A stretch of DNA of 64,000 bases from Nonomuraea solani (GCF_900108335.1 NZ_FNVT01000001.1:1108977-1172976), one strand, 5' to 3'; shown: positions 16,570 through 24,662, counted from the stretch's first letter. The notes: generated by a model not told the origin, from the sequence alone. Translations and numbers: made by a program.

Positions 16570-16923
16570 ATGGAGGAGTCCGCTGACCGGCACTCCGGCT
16601 GGACGTTCCTGACCAACCACGCCCGGGTGCTGGTGGCCATCGCCGCCGACCCGCAGGTACGCCTGCGCGACATCGCCGCGAAGATCGGCATCACCGAGCG
16701 CGCCGCCCAGGGAATCGTGGGCGATCTGGAAGAGGCCGGCTACCTGCGACGCAACCGGGTGGGGCGCCGCAACCACTACGAGATCAACCCGAACCAGCGC
16801 TTCCGCCACCCCACCGAGGCGGGCATGCCCGTCCAGGCGCTGATCGAGATCTTCGCCCACCGGGACCTCGGCGACACCGAGGACACGGGGGGCACAGGGG
16901 ACACAGAGGACACGAAGTCGTGA
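16570..16923 (+). CDS. Small winged-helix DNA-binding protein
   Basis: A 117-residue protein with a MarR/ArsR-like winged helix: GWTFLTNHARVLVAIAADPQ, then VRLRDIAAKIGITERAAQGI and the wing GYLRRNRVGRRNHYEINPN. The last 18 residues are a low-complexity Gly/Asp/Thr/Glu tail (GDTEDTGGTGDTEDTKS). The ribosome site AAGGAGG lies nine bases before the ATG. A common actinobacterial family of unknown target; it is divergent from the STAS gene. Confidence 0.85.
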   Translation: MEESADRHSGWTFLTNHARVLVAIAADPQVRLRDIAAKIGITERAAQGIVGDLEEAGYLRRNRVGRRNHYEINPNQRFRHPTEAGMPVQALIEIFAHRDLGDTEDTGGTGDTEDTKS

Positions 16924-17049
16924 CGACGTCATGGGTGAGGTCGGTGTGTTGATCACGTATGCATACCGGGCACGCTCCTGGGCAGCGTAGGCGGAGGAAG
17001 GCAACCCCCGGGGCACGCACCGGCGCCCCGATATTGGAGGTCCAACCTC

Positions 17050-17457
17050 ATGCTCGCCGCCCTGGCCATCCCCCTCGTGGTGTTGATCGGCTTGATACTC
17101 ATGCAACACGTGGAGGACGCCCTGCTGCCCTCCGCCCCCGTGCCGCCGCAACCCCCGTCCCCGCCACGAGCCGACCCAGTCACAGACACAGTCACAGACC
17201 CAGGCACCGACACCGAACGAGAGGACCGGGGCGCGGTCGTCACGCGAACCGTACGATTCGCGCCGGGATACGCCGCCCGCCCGTTCGGCGCCCACCACGC
17301 GCGGCCACGCCGGAGCGCGACGGCGTCGTGCCCCCGGCGGCGTCAGCGCTCGAGCCCGCCGCAGCGTCTGCCGGAGACGAAGCCCGCCCCGAGCGAACAC
17401 CCGCTCGGCGAGACCCAGGAAGCGTTCGTCCCGGTCACGCTCCAGGTCGAGAGCTGA
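17050..17457 (+). CDS. Small single-pass membrane protein, hypothetical
   Basis: A 135-residue frame with one clear N-terminal hydrophobic helix (residues 2-19, MLAALAIPLVVLIGLILMQH) and then a Pro-rich, Thr/Asp-repeat hydrophilic part (PVTDTVTDPGTDTE) and a basic region. GGAGG lies eight bases before the ATG. The membrane segment looks real. The last third also reads plausibly in another frame (DGVVPPAASALEPAAASAG), so a frameshift or shorter true protein is possible. No function is assigned. Confidence 0.5.
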   Translation: MLAALAIPLVVLIGLILMQHVEDALLPSAPVPPQPPSPPRADPVTDTVTDPGTDTEREDRGAVVTRTVRFAPGYAARPFGAHHARPRRSATASCPRRRQRSSPPQRLPETKPAPSEHPLGETQEAFVPVTLQVES

Positions 17458-17479
17458 CAGCGGCGGACGGCCCCCCGGC

Positions 17480-18871
17480 TCATCGAACCGTGACGCGGTC
17501 ACCCTTGGGGGCGGCAAGGGGTGAGTGAGCGGCGATGTACGACGCCAGCGCACCCGTGTCGTCGGGTCCGCCGCGGTACACGGACTTGGCCCCTTCCCAG
17601 GCCGGGAAGCCCTGCCCGCCATACCTCAGGATGTAGTTGGCCGCGACCTTGACCACCTGGGTGTCGGACACCGGGGTCCCGTTGAGGGTGAGATCGGTGA
17701 CCACTCCGCCGGTCACCGTGTAGCGCAGCGCCGCCGACGGGGTGAGCCTTCCCGCTGTCGGGCTCACGTGTCCCAGTGCCTTCCTGGGCTGCGCGCCCGT
17801 CATCGACCACACGTCCGGGTGGAACCCGTCGGGCTGAACCTGGTACAGGTCCGAGAAGGTGATCGGCCCCGCCTTCAGGCCCTTGCGCATCCCGTACTTG
17901 CTGACGAGAGCGAGGTCCGCGCCGGAGAGGGTGCGCACCGATTCGAGCATGGCGTCCGCGGTCAGTTCGGCCAGGGGGCCGCCGTCGCCGGTCAGCGGGA
18001 TGTCCTCGGCCGCGACGCCGACGGTGCCAGCGCTCGGCGGGCGGCACTTGAAGTAGTAGATGATGTTGGACCTGTGGCGGTCCGGCTGGTCGAGCTCGAT
18101 CTGGACCGAGTTCTCCGCCGTCTCCCAGCCCCAGGTGAGCGTCTCCAGGACGGTGGAGTGGACGGCTCCATGGGCGGCCGGCACGTTGACGGTCTTCCAC
18201 GTCTCGGTGCCGGCGAGGCGGTACCGGACGGTCTGCGCGCCGGCGGGCAGCCCTTCGAACGAGCCGTGGATCTTGAAGGTCACCGGGCACTTCGCCGCGG
18301 TGGTCCGCTCGAAGGCGATGGTGGCCTTCCGTACCAGGTTGCGAGCCGCGTCCTGGCCGGAGGAAGACGACGGCGGCGGGGTGGCCGCGGCGTCCGGGGT
18401 GCCGGGCGTGTCGACGGTGGTGACGACGCTGTCCCAGACGTCGCCCGCGCCCAGCGTCTCGGAGCCCGTGCAGGTGACGGCGAAGGAGGCCTTCCTGGAG
18501 GTCTTCTTCACCGGGCTGACCAGGCGGACCGCGCCCCAGCCGCGAGCGTCGCCGACGGCCTTGACCGTCGTGGACAGCCGGACGGTCTTGAGACCCTTGC
18601 CGCCGGCCCTGTAGGTCCTGGTTCGGCCGTCGTCCCCGTCGCTGAAGGTCCACACGTATTTCAGCGTGGCCGGCGCCTTGACCTTCACCGTGGTGGACAG
18701 CGTGACGGTCGCCGGGCACGCCCCGGTGTGGGTCTTCGGCAGGGCGGACGCCGTACCGAAGACGACCGGGTGCGGGGCGGCCTGCGCGCCCGGCACGAGC
18801 GTGCCGGACGCCAGGGCGACCACCGCGACCAGCGTTCCGAGTCGGCGCCCGGCCATGGATAAGAGCCTCAC
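17480..18871 (-). CDS. Secreted protein with orphan 5'-nucleotidase C-terminal domain
   Basis: A 463-residue exported protein (signal peptide about residues 1-31, ending VPGAQAAP). Residues 35-260 hold two Ig/PKD-like beta-sandwich segments, each with a CP..V cysteine start. From about residue 285 (AAEDIPLTGDGGPLAELTAD) to the end is the 5'-nucleotidase C-terminal substrate-binding domain, with ALVSKYGMRKGLKAGPITFS, DLYQV and the final NYILRYGGQGFPAW. The metallophosphatase domain that normally precedes it is absent, and the usual NGG before the arginine is SKYG. It may bind nucleotides or cell-wall ligands without hydrolysing them. Confidence 0.8.
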   Translation of the reverse strand: MRLLSMAGRRLGTLVAVVALASGTLVPGAQAAPHPVVFGTASALPKTHTGACPATVTLSTTVKVKAPATLKYVWTFSDGDDGRTRTYRAGGKGLKTVRLSTTVKAVGDARGWGAVRLVSPVKKTSRKASFAVTCTGSETLGAGDVWDSVVTTVDTPGTPDAAATPPPSSSSGQDAARNLVRKATIAFERTTAAKCPVTFKIHGSFEGLPAGAQTVRYRLAGTETWKTVNVPAAHGAVHSTVLETLTWGWETAENSVQIELDQPDRHRSNIIYYFKCRPPSAGTVGVAAEDIPLTGDGGPLAELTADAMLESVRTLSGADLALVSKYGMRKGLKAGPITFSDLYQVQPDGFHPDVWSMTGAQPRKALGHVSPTAGRLTPSAALRYTVTGGVVTDLTLNGTPVSDTQVVKVAANYILRYGGQGFPAWEGAKSVYRGGPDDTGALASYIAAHSPLAAPKGDRVTVR

Positions 18872-18945
18872 GCGATTCCTCTCTCGTGATCATCGACGAG
18901 GAGAGATCATGACAGGTTTCGATCAACGCGAAATAACGTTCGAAT

Positions 18946-18985
18946 GGGGCCGTGGGCGCGGGCGGCCGGCCGCGCCCACGGCCCC
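18946..18985 (-). terminator. Very stable hairpin after the pectate lyase gene
   Basis: Two perfect 16-base arms (GGGGCCGTGGGCGCGG and its complement) with an eight-base loop end 12 bases beyond the pectate lyase stop. Confidence 0.85.
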
Positions 18986-18997
18986 GGGTGCGGGTGG

Positions 18998-19942
18998 TCA
19001 GATGGAGATGCGGCCCGCGCCGGCGCCGGCCGTCACGATGGACTTGACGCTGCTGGCGCCGTCCAGCGAGTACGAGTACGGGATCGCCCGGACGCTGCCG
19101 CCCGCGCTACCGCTGCCGGACCCGACGAAGTGGTTGTTGCGCGCCACCAGGCTGCCGGCCGGGGAGCTGCCCTCGCCGAGGTGGAACGGGTCGCCGGTGT
19201 TCTCGAAGTAGTTGCCTTCGACCAGCACGCCGGCCTCCTGGGTGGAGGCGACGCCGTAGCTGCCGACGCCGCGGTAGAAGTTGTTGTAGACGTGCACCGG
19301 GTTGCCGAAGCGCACGCGCGGGTGCCGCTGGTTGGTGCCGTCGAACCAGTTGTGGTGGTACGTCACGCGCAGCTTGTTCCGGTCCTCGCCGCCGTTGCTG
19401 TCGCTGTGGCCCAGCAGCATGGTCTTGTCGTGGCTGAAGAACCTGTTCCAGGAGACGGTGACGTAGTCGCTGGCGCGCTTGATGTCCAGGGCGCCGTCGT
19501 AGCCGTTCGAGAAGGAGTTGTGGTCGATCCAGACCCGGGTGGAGTACTGGACGTTGATGCCGTCGTCGTTCCAGTTGCGGAAGGTGAGGTTGCGGATGAT
19601 GACGTTCGACGCCTGGGAGACGTTGAAGCCGCAGCCGGCGATCGTCGCGCCGGAGTTGCCGATGACGGTCTTGTTGGAGGTCACGCGGAGCATGCCGGAG
19701 CAGGAGATCGTACCGGACACCCTGATCACCGAGGCGGAACCGGACGACAGGGCGCTGGTGAGGGCGGAGGCCGAGGACACGTTCGTGGTCGCCGCGGTGC
19801 CGCCGCCGGTGGTGCCACCGCCCTGGGTGGCCCAGCCGACGAGCGGGGTGTCGGCCGACGCCGCCGGTCCGGACACGGTCAGTCCGGCGAGCGCGGCGGT
19901 CAGGCATGTGACGAGCGTGAGGGTACGTCGTGGTGTGCGCAT
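18998..19942 (-). CDS. Secreted pectate lyase (PL1 family)
   Basis: A 314-residue exported enzyme that cleaves polygalacturonate by beta-elimination. Signal peptide about residues 1-30 (ending GPAASA). The parallel beta-helix PL1 landmarks are VWIDHNSFSN (from residue 137), DGALDIKRASDYVTVSWNRF (calcium-binding Asp149 and Asp153) and the catalytic arginine segment NQRHPRVRFG (residues 204-213). The ATG has GGAG upstream. A perfect LacI-type palindrome lies 79 bases upstream, so sugar-dependent induction is likely. The gene stands alone but may feed the sugar-acid operon at 40-45 kb. Confidence 0.93.
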   Translation of the reverse strand: MRTPRRTLTLVTCLTAALAGLTVSGPAASADTPLVGWATQGGGTTGGGTAATTNVSSASALTSALSSGSASVIRVSGTISCSGMLRVTSNKTVIGNSGATIAGCGFNVSQASNVIIRNLTFRNWNDDGINVQYSTRVWIDHNSFSNGYDGALDIKRASDYVTVSWNRFFSHDKTMLLGHSDSNGGEDRNKLRVTYHHNWFDGTNQRHPRVRFGNPVHVYNNFYRGVGSYGVASTQEAGVLVEGNYFENTGDPFHLGEGSSPAGSLVARNNHFVGSGSGSAGGSVRAIPYSYSLDGASSVKSIVTAGAGAGRISI

Positions 19943-20020
19943 GGGGCGCTCCTACTGCGGGGGGTTGGCTCTCGTCCACGTATGTGAACGACAGGCACGT
20001 TAGTGAACGGTGTGAATGTA

Positions 20021-20034
20021 GGAAAGCGCTTTCC
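20021..20034. promoter_or_regulatory. LacI-family operator upstream of pectate lyase
   Basis: GGAAAGCGCTTTCC is a perfect 14-base palindrome with the central CG typical of LacI/GalR operators. No LacI gene is in the window. Confidence 0.75.
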
Positions 20035-20138
20035 GTCCGTCAATGCGCGACCGCCGCCCCGGTTCGGTGGCGGCGGAGTCGTGGCCGGTCAGGGCATAAC
20101 AAGCGAGATTTCTAAAAGTGAAACTTTCATGTCGGAGA

Positions 20139-20714
20139 TCAGGTCAGCGTCAGGATGATCAGTGCGAGACCCAGGGTCAGATCGAGGGCGGCACAGAACT
20201 CGGCCAGCGAGCGGGCCACCACCTGACGGGCCCGCCAGACGATCACGTCGAGGGTGCCGTGACCGATCAGCGCCGCGGCGACGAGCAGGGTGCCCAGCGT
20301 GGGAGACAGGGACAGGGCGAGCACGGCGGCCGCGCCGAAGACCAGCATGGCGGGGATCTGCACGGCGTCGAGCCGCGGGCGGCGCGGCAGGTCGCTCACC
20401 AGGGCCATGGCCAGGGCGGTGACCCCACAGGCGACCAGCGCCGGCCACAGTGCCGCCTCGAACAACCGCAGCACCGTCACCCCCACCACGGACACACCGA
20501 ACAGGATCCACACCGTGCCCGGCCGGCCCACCACGGCGGTGGCCAGGTAGATGAGGGCGGCGAGGAACACGATGACGGCCTGGCCGCGGCCGTCGTCCTC
20601 GTCCAGCACGGAAAAGACCATGGCCAGCAGGCCGAGCGCGGTGGGCCACCGGTGGGCCAGGAAGGTCAGGGCGCGGGTCGCGGGGGAGCGGGGCGGGGAG
20701 GTGATGTCCGTCAT
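20139..20714 (-). CDS. Integral membrane protein, hypothetical
   Basis: A 191-residue protein with about six hydrophobic segments, among them TALGLLAMVFSVL, AVIVFLAALIYLATAVVG, TVWILFGVSVVGVTVLRLF, ALVACGVTALAMALV, AMLVFGAAAVLALSLS and a C-terminal LTLGLALIILTLT. ATG 20714 is preferred over upstream starts because GAAGGT precedes it and the extension is Arg-rich and improbable. No family is recognised. It stands alone between repeat-rich DNA and the pectate lyase regulatory region. Confidence 0.8.
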   Translation of the reverse strand: MTDITSPPRSPATRALTFLAHRWPTALGLLAMVFSVLDEDDGRGQAVIVFLAALIYLATAVVGRPGTVWILFGVSVVGVTVLRLFEAALWPALVACGVTALAMALVSDLPRRPRLDAVQIPAMLVFGAAAVLALSLSPTLGTLLVAAALIGHGTLDVIVWRARQVVARSLAEFCAALDLTLGLALIILTLT

Positions 20715-20819
20715 GACACCGACCTTCTCGACCCTGCGGCGTCCGGCCCAAGATCTCACGGCCGAGGTGTCCCAAATCCTGGGCCCCTGGTCCGATCCAC
20801 AACACCTTCACAGCGCTAC

Positions 20820-21040
20820 GTGGGTCCGGCGCCGTCTCGCAGGTCTGGTGTCCTGCGGGTGCGGCGTCTTGCGGGTCCGATGTTCCGCGGGCGGCATCTC
20901 GCGGCCGGGAGTCTTACGGGTGTGGTGCCGTCCGTGGGGCGGTGCCGTGTAGGTGGAGTGCCGCGCGAGGGGCGGGGTCTGCGGGTGTGGTGCCGTCCGA
21001 GGGGCGGGGCTGTGCGGGTGGGGTGTTTTGCGGGTCCGGC
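20820..21040. repeat. G-rich imperfect intergenic repeats
   Basis: The 329-base gap 20715-21043 between two minus-strand genes holds no gene I can support. Inside it, pieces such as cgggtgtggtgccgtccg (near 20918 and 20984) and ttgcgggtccg (near 20871 and 21028) recur in a strand-biased G/T-rich run. Frames across it give Pro/Arg/His-rich shadows. Possibly decayed repeat DNA. Confidence 0.45.
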
Positions 21041-21043
21041 GCC

Positions 21044-21850
21044 TTATGGGGTCGGGGTTCGGTGGGTTTCGTTCTCGCGGGTCCAGGTCGCGACCCAGTA
21101 GGCCACGCCGAACGGGTCGTCCTCGTAGCGCAGGTGTGCGAGCCAGCGCGTTCCCTCGCAGGCGCCGGCCATGACCTGCCAGGCGGCGCGGCCCGCGACG
21201 AGCAGGGCCGTGCAGGTGGCCGGGTCGAGGGCGCTCAGCCGGGTGACGTCGCCCGTGCCGAGAGCGCGGCCGATCTGGGCGTCGAGGTCCGCCGCCCGGG
21301 GGTCGAGGTAGCCGGGGGCCTTCTCGCCGCGCCGGGCACTGCCGTCGGCGGCCACGATCAGCCCGGTGCGCCCCGGCCCGACCGCCGGCCGCCCCCTCCC
21401 CGCCTCGGGTTGCCGCCGCTCGGCCTCGGGGCGCCGTTCCTCGGCCGCCCGCTGCCCTTCCCCGGCCGCCAGCCGTCGTCCCACCTCCAGGCAGAGGTCC
21501 GGTGGTGCGTCGGACGCGATGCCGTACAGGGTCAGCGGGGTGGTGGTGGGTGGCAGGAACGATCGTCCGACGGCGAGTGCGACGGGCAGTCCGTCCGCGC
21601 CGGTCGGGCCTGCGAGGGAACGGTGGCTCCCGGGGGCGACGCGGTCCGCCGGATCCCGGGCGTCGGCGGGGTAGCCGCCGGTACGGGGTGCCGCGGCGAG
21701 CACGATCACGTCGTCGAGCTCCTGGTCGAGGAGGCCACCCGCGGCACTCGCCGCCGACTCCCTGAGCTTGTCCACCTCGGCGACGGGCCGCCCGGTCACC
21801 CCGGGCAGCAGCAGAGGCGCCTGCGGCACACAGACCACCGCGACGATCAC
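21044..21850 (-). CDS. LigB-like (class III extradiol dioxygenase fold) protein
   Basis: A 268-residue protein beginning MIVAVVCVPQAPLLLPGVTG, the pattern of actinobacterial proteins annotated as class III extradiol dioxygenase subunit B-like. The usual His-His-Glu metal set of active dioxygenases is not evident: the N-terminal HPP is QAP and few histidines remain, so enzymatic ring cleavage is doubtful. A central Glu/Arg/Pro-rich insert (about residues 128-158) looks like a repeat expansion. The GTG at 21850 has GGAGG upstream and overlaps the stop of the preceding small ORF in a GTGA, so it is the third gene of the folP2 unit. Confidence 0.75.
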   Translation of the reverse strand: MIVAVVCVPQAPLLLPGVTGRPVAEVDKLRESAASAAGGLLDQELDDVIVLAAAPRTGGYPADARDPADRVAPGSHRSLAGPTGADGLPVALAVGRSFLPPTTTPLTLYGIASDAPPDLCLEVGRRLAAGEGQRAAEERRPEAERRQPEAGRGRPAVGPGRTGLIVAADGSARRGEKAPGYLDPRAADLDAQIGRALGTGDVTRLSALDPATCTALLVAGRAAWQVMAGACEGTRWLAHLRYEDDPFGVAYWVATWTRENETHRTPTP

Positions 21851-22158
21851 GCCACCCTCCTCGCACCGCTCCCGGCACGACCCCGATCGGCCTTCGCGCC
21901 CCTCAGGTCCCGACCCCGGTTGCCCTTTGCACCTCTCAGGTCGCGAGGCCGATCAGCCTTCGCGCACCTGAGGTCGCGCCTGAGGTCGCGCCTGAGGTCG
22001 CGCCTGAGGTCGCGCCTCACGTCGGCTGCCCTCGGCCGCCTCCCGCTGGTCTTTGTGCGGCCCAGACCGGTGGTCGGGCGCTTCGGGTCGGTTGTTGTGC
22101 GGTGCGGGTGGGTGTCCGGGGGGCTGGAGCCGGGCTTCGTGGTCGCCTTGGGGATCAT
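21847..22158 (-). CDS. Small basic repeat protein (RDLR repeats), hypothetical
   Basis: A 103-residue frame starting MIPKATTKPGSSPPDTHPHR. Its ATG overlaps the FolP2 stop (ATGA) and its stop overlaps the start of the LigB-like gene (GTGA). Exact coupling on both sides argues that it is translated. The second half is built from repeats: four RRDL units from a perfect 12-base tandem repeat, then RDLRGAKADR-type units. It is highly basic and probably disordered. An alternative is that the stretch is an expanded intergenic repeat that happens to stay open. Confidence 0.45.
   Translation of the reverse strand: MIPKATTKPGSSPPDTHPHRTTTDPKRPTTGLGRTKTSGRRPRAADVRRDLRRDLRRDLRRDLRCAKADRPRDLRGAKGNRGRDLRGAKADRGRAGSGARRVA
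21969..22016. repeat. 12-base tandem repeat, four exact copies
   Basis: TGAGGTCGCGCC occurs four times head to tail and is followed by a decayed copy. Related aggtcgcga pieces occur upstream near 21935. Twelve bases keep the reading frame, adding four residues per copy to the small basic ORF. Confidence 0.9.
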
Positions 22159-23015
22159 GCCAGCCCCCGTACGACCCGTTCCGGTGGGCGGAGGTTGCGG
22201 AGGACGGCGATCATGTCGAGCACCTGCCGGGTCTCCGCCACGTTGTGGGCGCGGAAGACCTGGGCCCCGTGCCAGGCGCACAGGGCCGTGGCGGCGAGGG
22301 TGCCGTTGAGGCGCTGGTCGACGGGCAGGCCCAGGGACTCGCCGATGAAGTCCTTGTTGGACAGCGACACCAGCACCGGCCACCCCGTCGCCACCAGCTC
22401 ACCGGTACGCCGGGTCACCTCCAGCGACTGCCAGGTGTTCTTGCCGAAATCATGCGCGGGATCGATGAGGACGCTCTCACGCGGCACCCCGAGCGCGACC
22501 GCCCGTTCGGCGAGCGCCGTGGTGCGGCGGATCACGTCGGCGACCACGTCGTCGTACTCCACGCGATGCGGCCGCGTACGAGGGACGAGCCCGCCGGTGT
22601 GCGTGCAGACCAGGCCCGCCCCGGCCCCGGCGGCGACCTCGGCCAGCAGGGGGTCGGCGCCGCCCCAGGAGTCGTTGAGCAGGTCGGCCCCCGCCCGGCA
22701 CACCTCCAAGCCGACCTCGTGCCGCCAGGTGTCGACACTGATCAGGAGGCCGGGATGGCGCTCGCGTACCTCCGCGACGAACGCCGCCGTCCGGTCGATC
22801 TCCTCGTGTACGTCCACCTCCGCCCCAGGACCGGCCTTGACGCCGCCGATGTCGACGATGTCGGCCCCCTCGGCGGCGACCTGGTCCACGCGCCGCATCG
22901 CCTCCTCGCGGGCGAAGGTGGCGCCCCGGTCGTAGAAGGAGTCGGGGGTGCGGTTGACGATCGCCATGATCAGCGGCAGCGCGCCGAAGCTTCTGCCGCC
23001 CAGCGTGAGACTCAC
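22155..23015 (-). CDS. folP: Dihydropteroate synthase family protein (FolP2-like)
   Basis: A 286-residue TIM-barrel protein of the dihydropteroate synthase family. The first loop reads MAIVNRTPDSFYDRGATF rather than the NVTPDSFSDGG of catalytic FolP1. Other motifs are IVDIGGVKAGPGA, LISVDTWRHEV, LLNDSWGG and LIDPAHDFGKN. The NRTPDSFYDRG form is that of mycobacterial FolP2, which is reported not to act as a dihydropteroate synthase, so a folate role is uncertain. The GTG follows GGAGGT. It heads a coupled trio with the repeat ORF and the LigB-like gene. Confidence 0.88.
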   Translation of the reverse strand: MSLTLGGRSFGALPLIMAIVNRTPDSFYDRGATFAREEAMRRVDQVAAEGADIVDIGGVKAGPGAEVDVHEEIDRTAAFVAEVRERHPGLLISVDTWRHEVGLEVCRAGADLLNDSWGGADPLLAEVAAGAGAGLVCTHTGGLVPRTRPHRVEYDDVVADVIRRTTALAERAVALGVPRESVLIDPAHDFGKNTWQSLEVTRRTGELVATGWPVLVSLSNKDFIGESLGLPVDQRLNGTLAATALCAWHGAQVFRAHNVAETRQVLDMIAVLRNLRPPERVVRGLA

Positions 23016-23137
23016 CTGTCAGTACCTCCTGACCGGCCGCCGGGAGAGCGCGGGAAGAGTGCGGGGAGAGCACGAAGCGCGGTCCGCCGCGCCTCCTGGG
23101 TCACGCCTTGAACGATACTCCGCGAAGGAGGGGAGGC

Positions 23138-24571
23138 TCAGTGCTTGGCGGCGTGCGCCGGTTCGGGTACGGGGGCGGGTTCGGCCCGGCGGCCCGGGAG
23201 GGCGAGGGTGATCGCCGCGGCCACGAGCGCGGCGCCGCAGCCGATGAGCATGCCGGTACGGAACCCCGTCTCCGACGGCAGCACATGCCCCCCGAACTCG
23301 ATCGTCAACTGCGACAGGACCAGCCCGACCACCGCGGCCGACACCGTCGTGCCGATGGAGCGCATCAGCGTGTTGAAGCTGTTGGCCGCCGCCGTCTCCG
23401 ACCGGGGCACCGCGCCCATGATGAGGGCGGGCATCGAGCCGTACGCGAAGCCGACGCCGATGTTGCAGACGCAGGTGACGATCAGCAGGCCCCAGGTGGA
23501 GCCGAGCAGGGCCACGGAGGAGCCGTACCCGAGGGCCATGATGAGGCTGCCGACGATGAGGGTGACCTTGGGGCCGCGGGCCGCCGACAGACGGGCGCCG
23601 ATGGGGGAGATGATCATCATCATCAGCCCGGACGGGGCCATCCACAGGCCGGCGGCCAGCATCGACTGGCCGAGCCCGTACCCGGTGGCCTCGGGGAGTT
23701 GCAGGATCTGCATGACGATCAGCGCCTGGGCGTACATGGAGAAGCCGACCACGATCGAGGCCAGGTTGGTCAGCAGGACCTGAGGCCGGGCGGTGACGCG
23801 CAGGTCGACCAGCGGGTCCCTGGTCCGCAGCTCCCACCAGCCCCACACGAGCAGGACGACGACCGCGGCGGCCAGCAGCCCGAGCGTGGTCCCGCTCGAC
23901 CAGCCCCAGTCGGCGCCCTTCGAGACGCCGAGCAGCAGGCACACCAGGCCCACGCCGAGCCCGAGCGCGCCGACGAGGTCGATGCGTCCCCTGGCCGTGG
24001 CGGACGTGGCCGGCACCAGGAGCCAGATGAGCGCGGACACCAGCAGGCTCAGCACGGCCGTGGCCCAGAAGAGCACCCGCCAGCTCGCGTACTCGGCGAC
24101 GGCGGCGGCGATGGGCAGGCCGAGCGCGCCGCCGATGCCCATGGAGGAGCTCATCAGCGCGATCGACGGGCCGAGCCGGTCGGGCGGCAGCACGTCGCGC
24201 AGGGCGCTGATGCCCAGCGGGATCATGCCCATCCCCATGCCCTGCAGCCCACGTCCGATGATCATGGGAGTGAGGGAGCCGGCGAGCGCGCAGACGACGC
24301 AGCCCAGGATCAGGGGTATCGAGCAGATGAGCATCATGCGGCGCTTGCCGTAGAGGTCGCCCAGCCGGCCCATGACGGGGGTCGTGACGGCGCCGGCCAG
24401 CAGCGTGGCCGTGATCACCCAGGAGGCGTTGGAGGCGGTGGTGCCCAGCAGTCGCGGCAGCTCGCCGATCAGCGGTACGACCAGGGTCTGGGTGAGCGAG
24501 GCGACGATGCCCGCCACCGCCATCACGGTCACGATGCCGTTCGGGCGGGTGCCGGATATGGGCTCTTCCAC
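23138..24571 (-). CDS. MFS drug exporter (DHA2-type, 14 helices)
   Basis: A 477-residue proton-coupled exporter. ATLLAGAVTTPVMGRLGDLY followed by GKRRMML is the A-motif region between helices 2 and 3. GRGLQGMGMGMIPLGISALR and SSSMGIGGALGLPIAAAVAE carry the motif B and C regions of DHA2 drug:H+ antiporters. About 14 hydrophobic segments and a His/Lys C-terminus follow. The GTG at 24571 is chosen because GGGGGA precedes it; the longer frame runs into the operator. It is divergent from a MarR gene, the usual exporter/regulator pairing. Confidence 0.9.
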   Translation of the reverse strand: MEEPISGTRPNGIVTVMAVAGIVASLTQTLVVPLIGELPRLLGTTASNASWVITATLLAGAVTTPVMGRLGDLYGKRRMMLICSIPLILGCVVCALAGSLTPMIIGRGLQGMGMGMIPLGISALRDVLPPDRLGPSIALMSSSMGIGGALGLPIAAAVAEYASWRVLFWATAVLSLLVSALIWLLVPATSATARGRIDLVGALGLGVGLVCLLLGVSKGADWGWSSGTTLGLLAAAVVVLLVWGWWELRTRDPLVDLRVTARPQVLLTNLASIVVGFSMYAQALIVMQILQLPEATGYGLGQSMLAAGLWMAPSGLMMMIISPIGARLSAARGPKVTLIVGSLIMALGYGSSVALLGSTWGLLIVTCVCNIGVGFAYGSMPALIMGAVPRSETAAANSFNTLMRSIGTTVSAAVVGLVLSQLTIEFGGHVLPSETGFRTGMLIGCGAALVAAAITLALPGRRAEPAPVPEPAHAAKH

Positions 24572-24607
24572 GCGGATCCCCCTTGTTGTCGCGACGTAGG
24601 AAGCGAT

Positions 24608-24624
24608 GTGCACTCTACACATAG
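24608..24624. promoter_or_regulatory. Candidate MarR operator between exporter and regulator
   Basis: ATGTG-CACTCTA-CACAT, an inverted repeat with related TGTTACA and TTACACA words just downstream. It sits between the divergent starts. TACGAT (24638-24643) could be the -10 box of the MarR gene. Confidence 0.5.
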
Positions 24625-24662
24625 ACTGTTACATACATACGATGTGGGGGTTACACACTGGC

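Noticed and set aside
21969..22016. CRISPR array
   Set aside because: The four 12-base units are contiguous, with no spacers, and no cas genes are present. It is a simple tandem repeat in frame.
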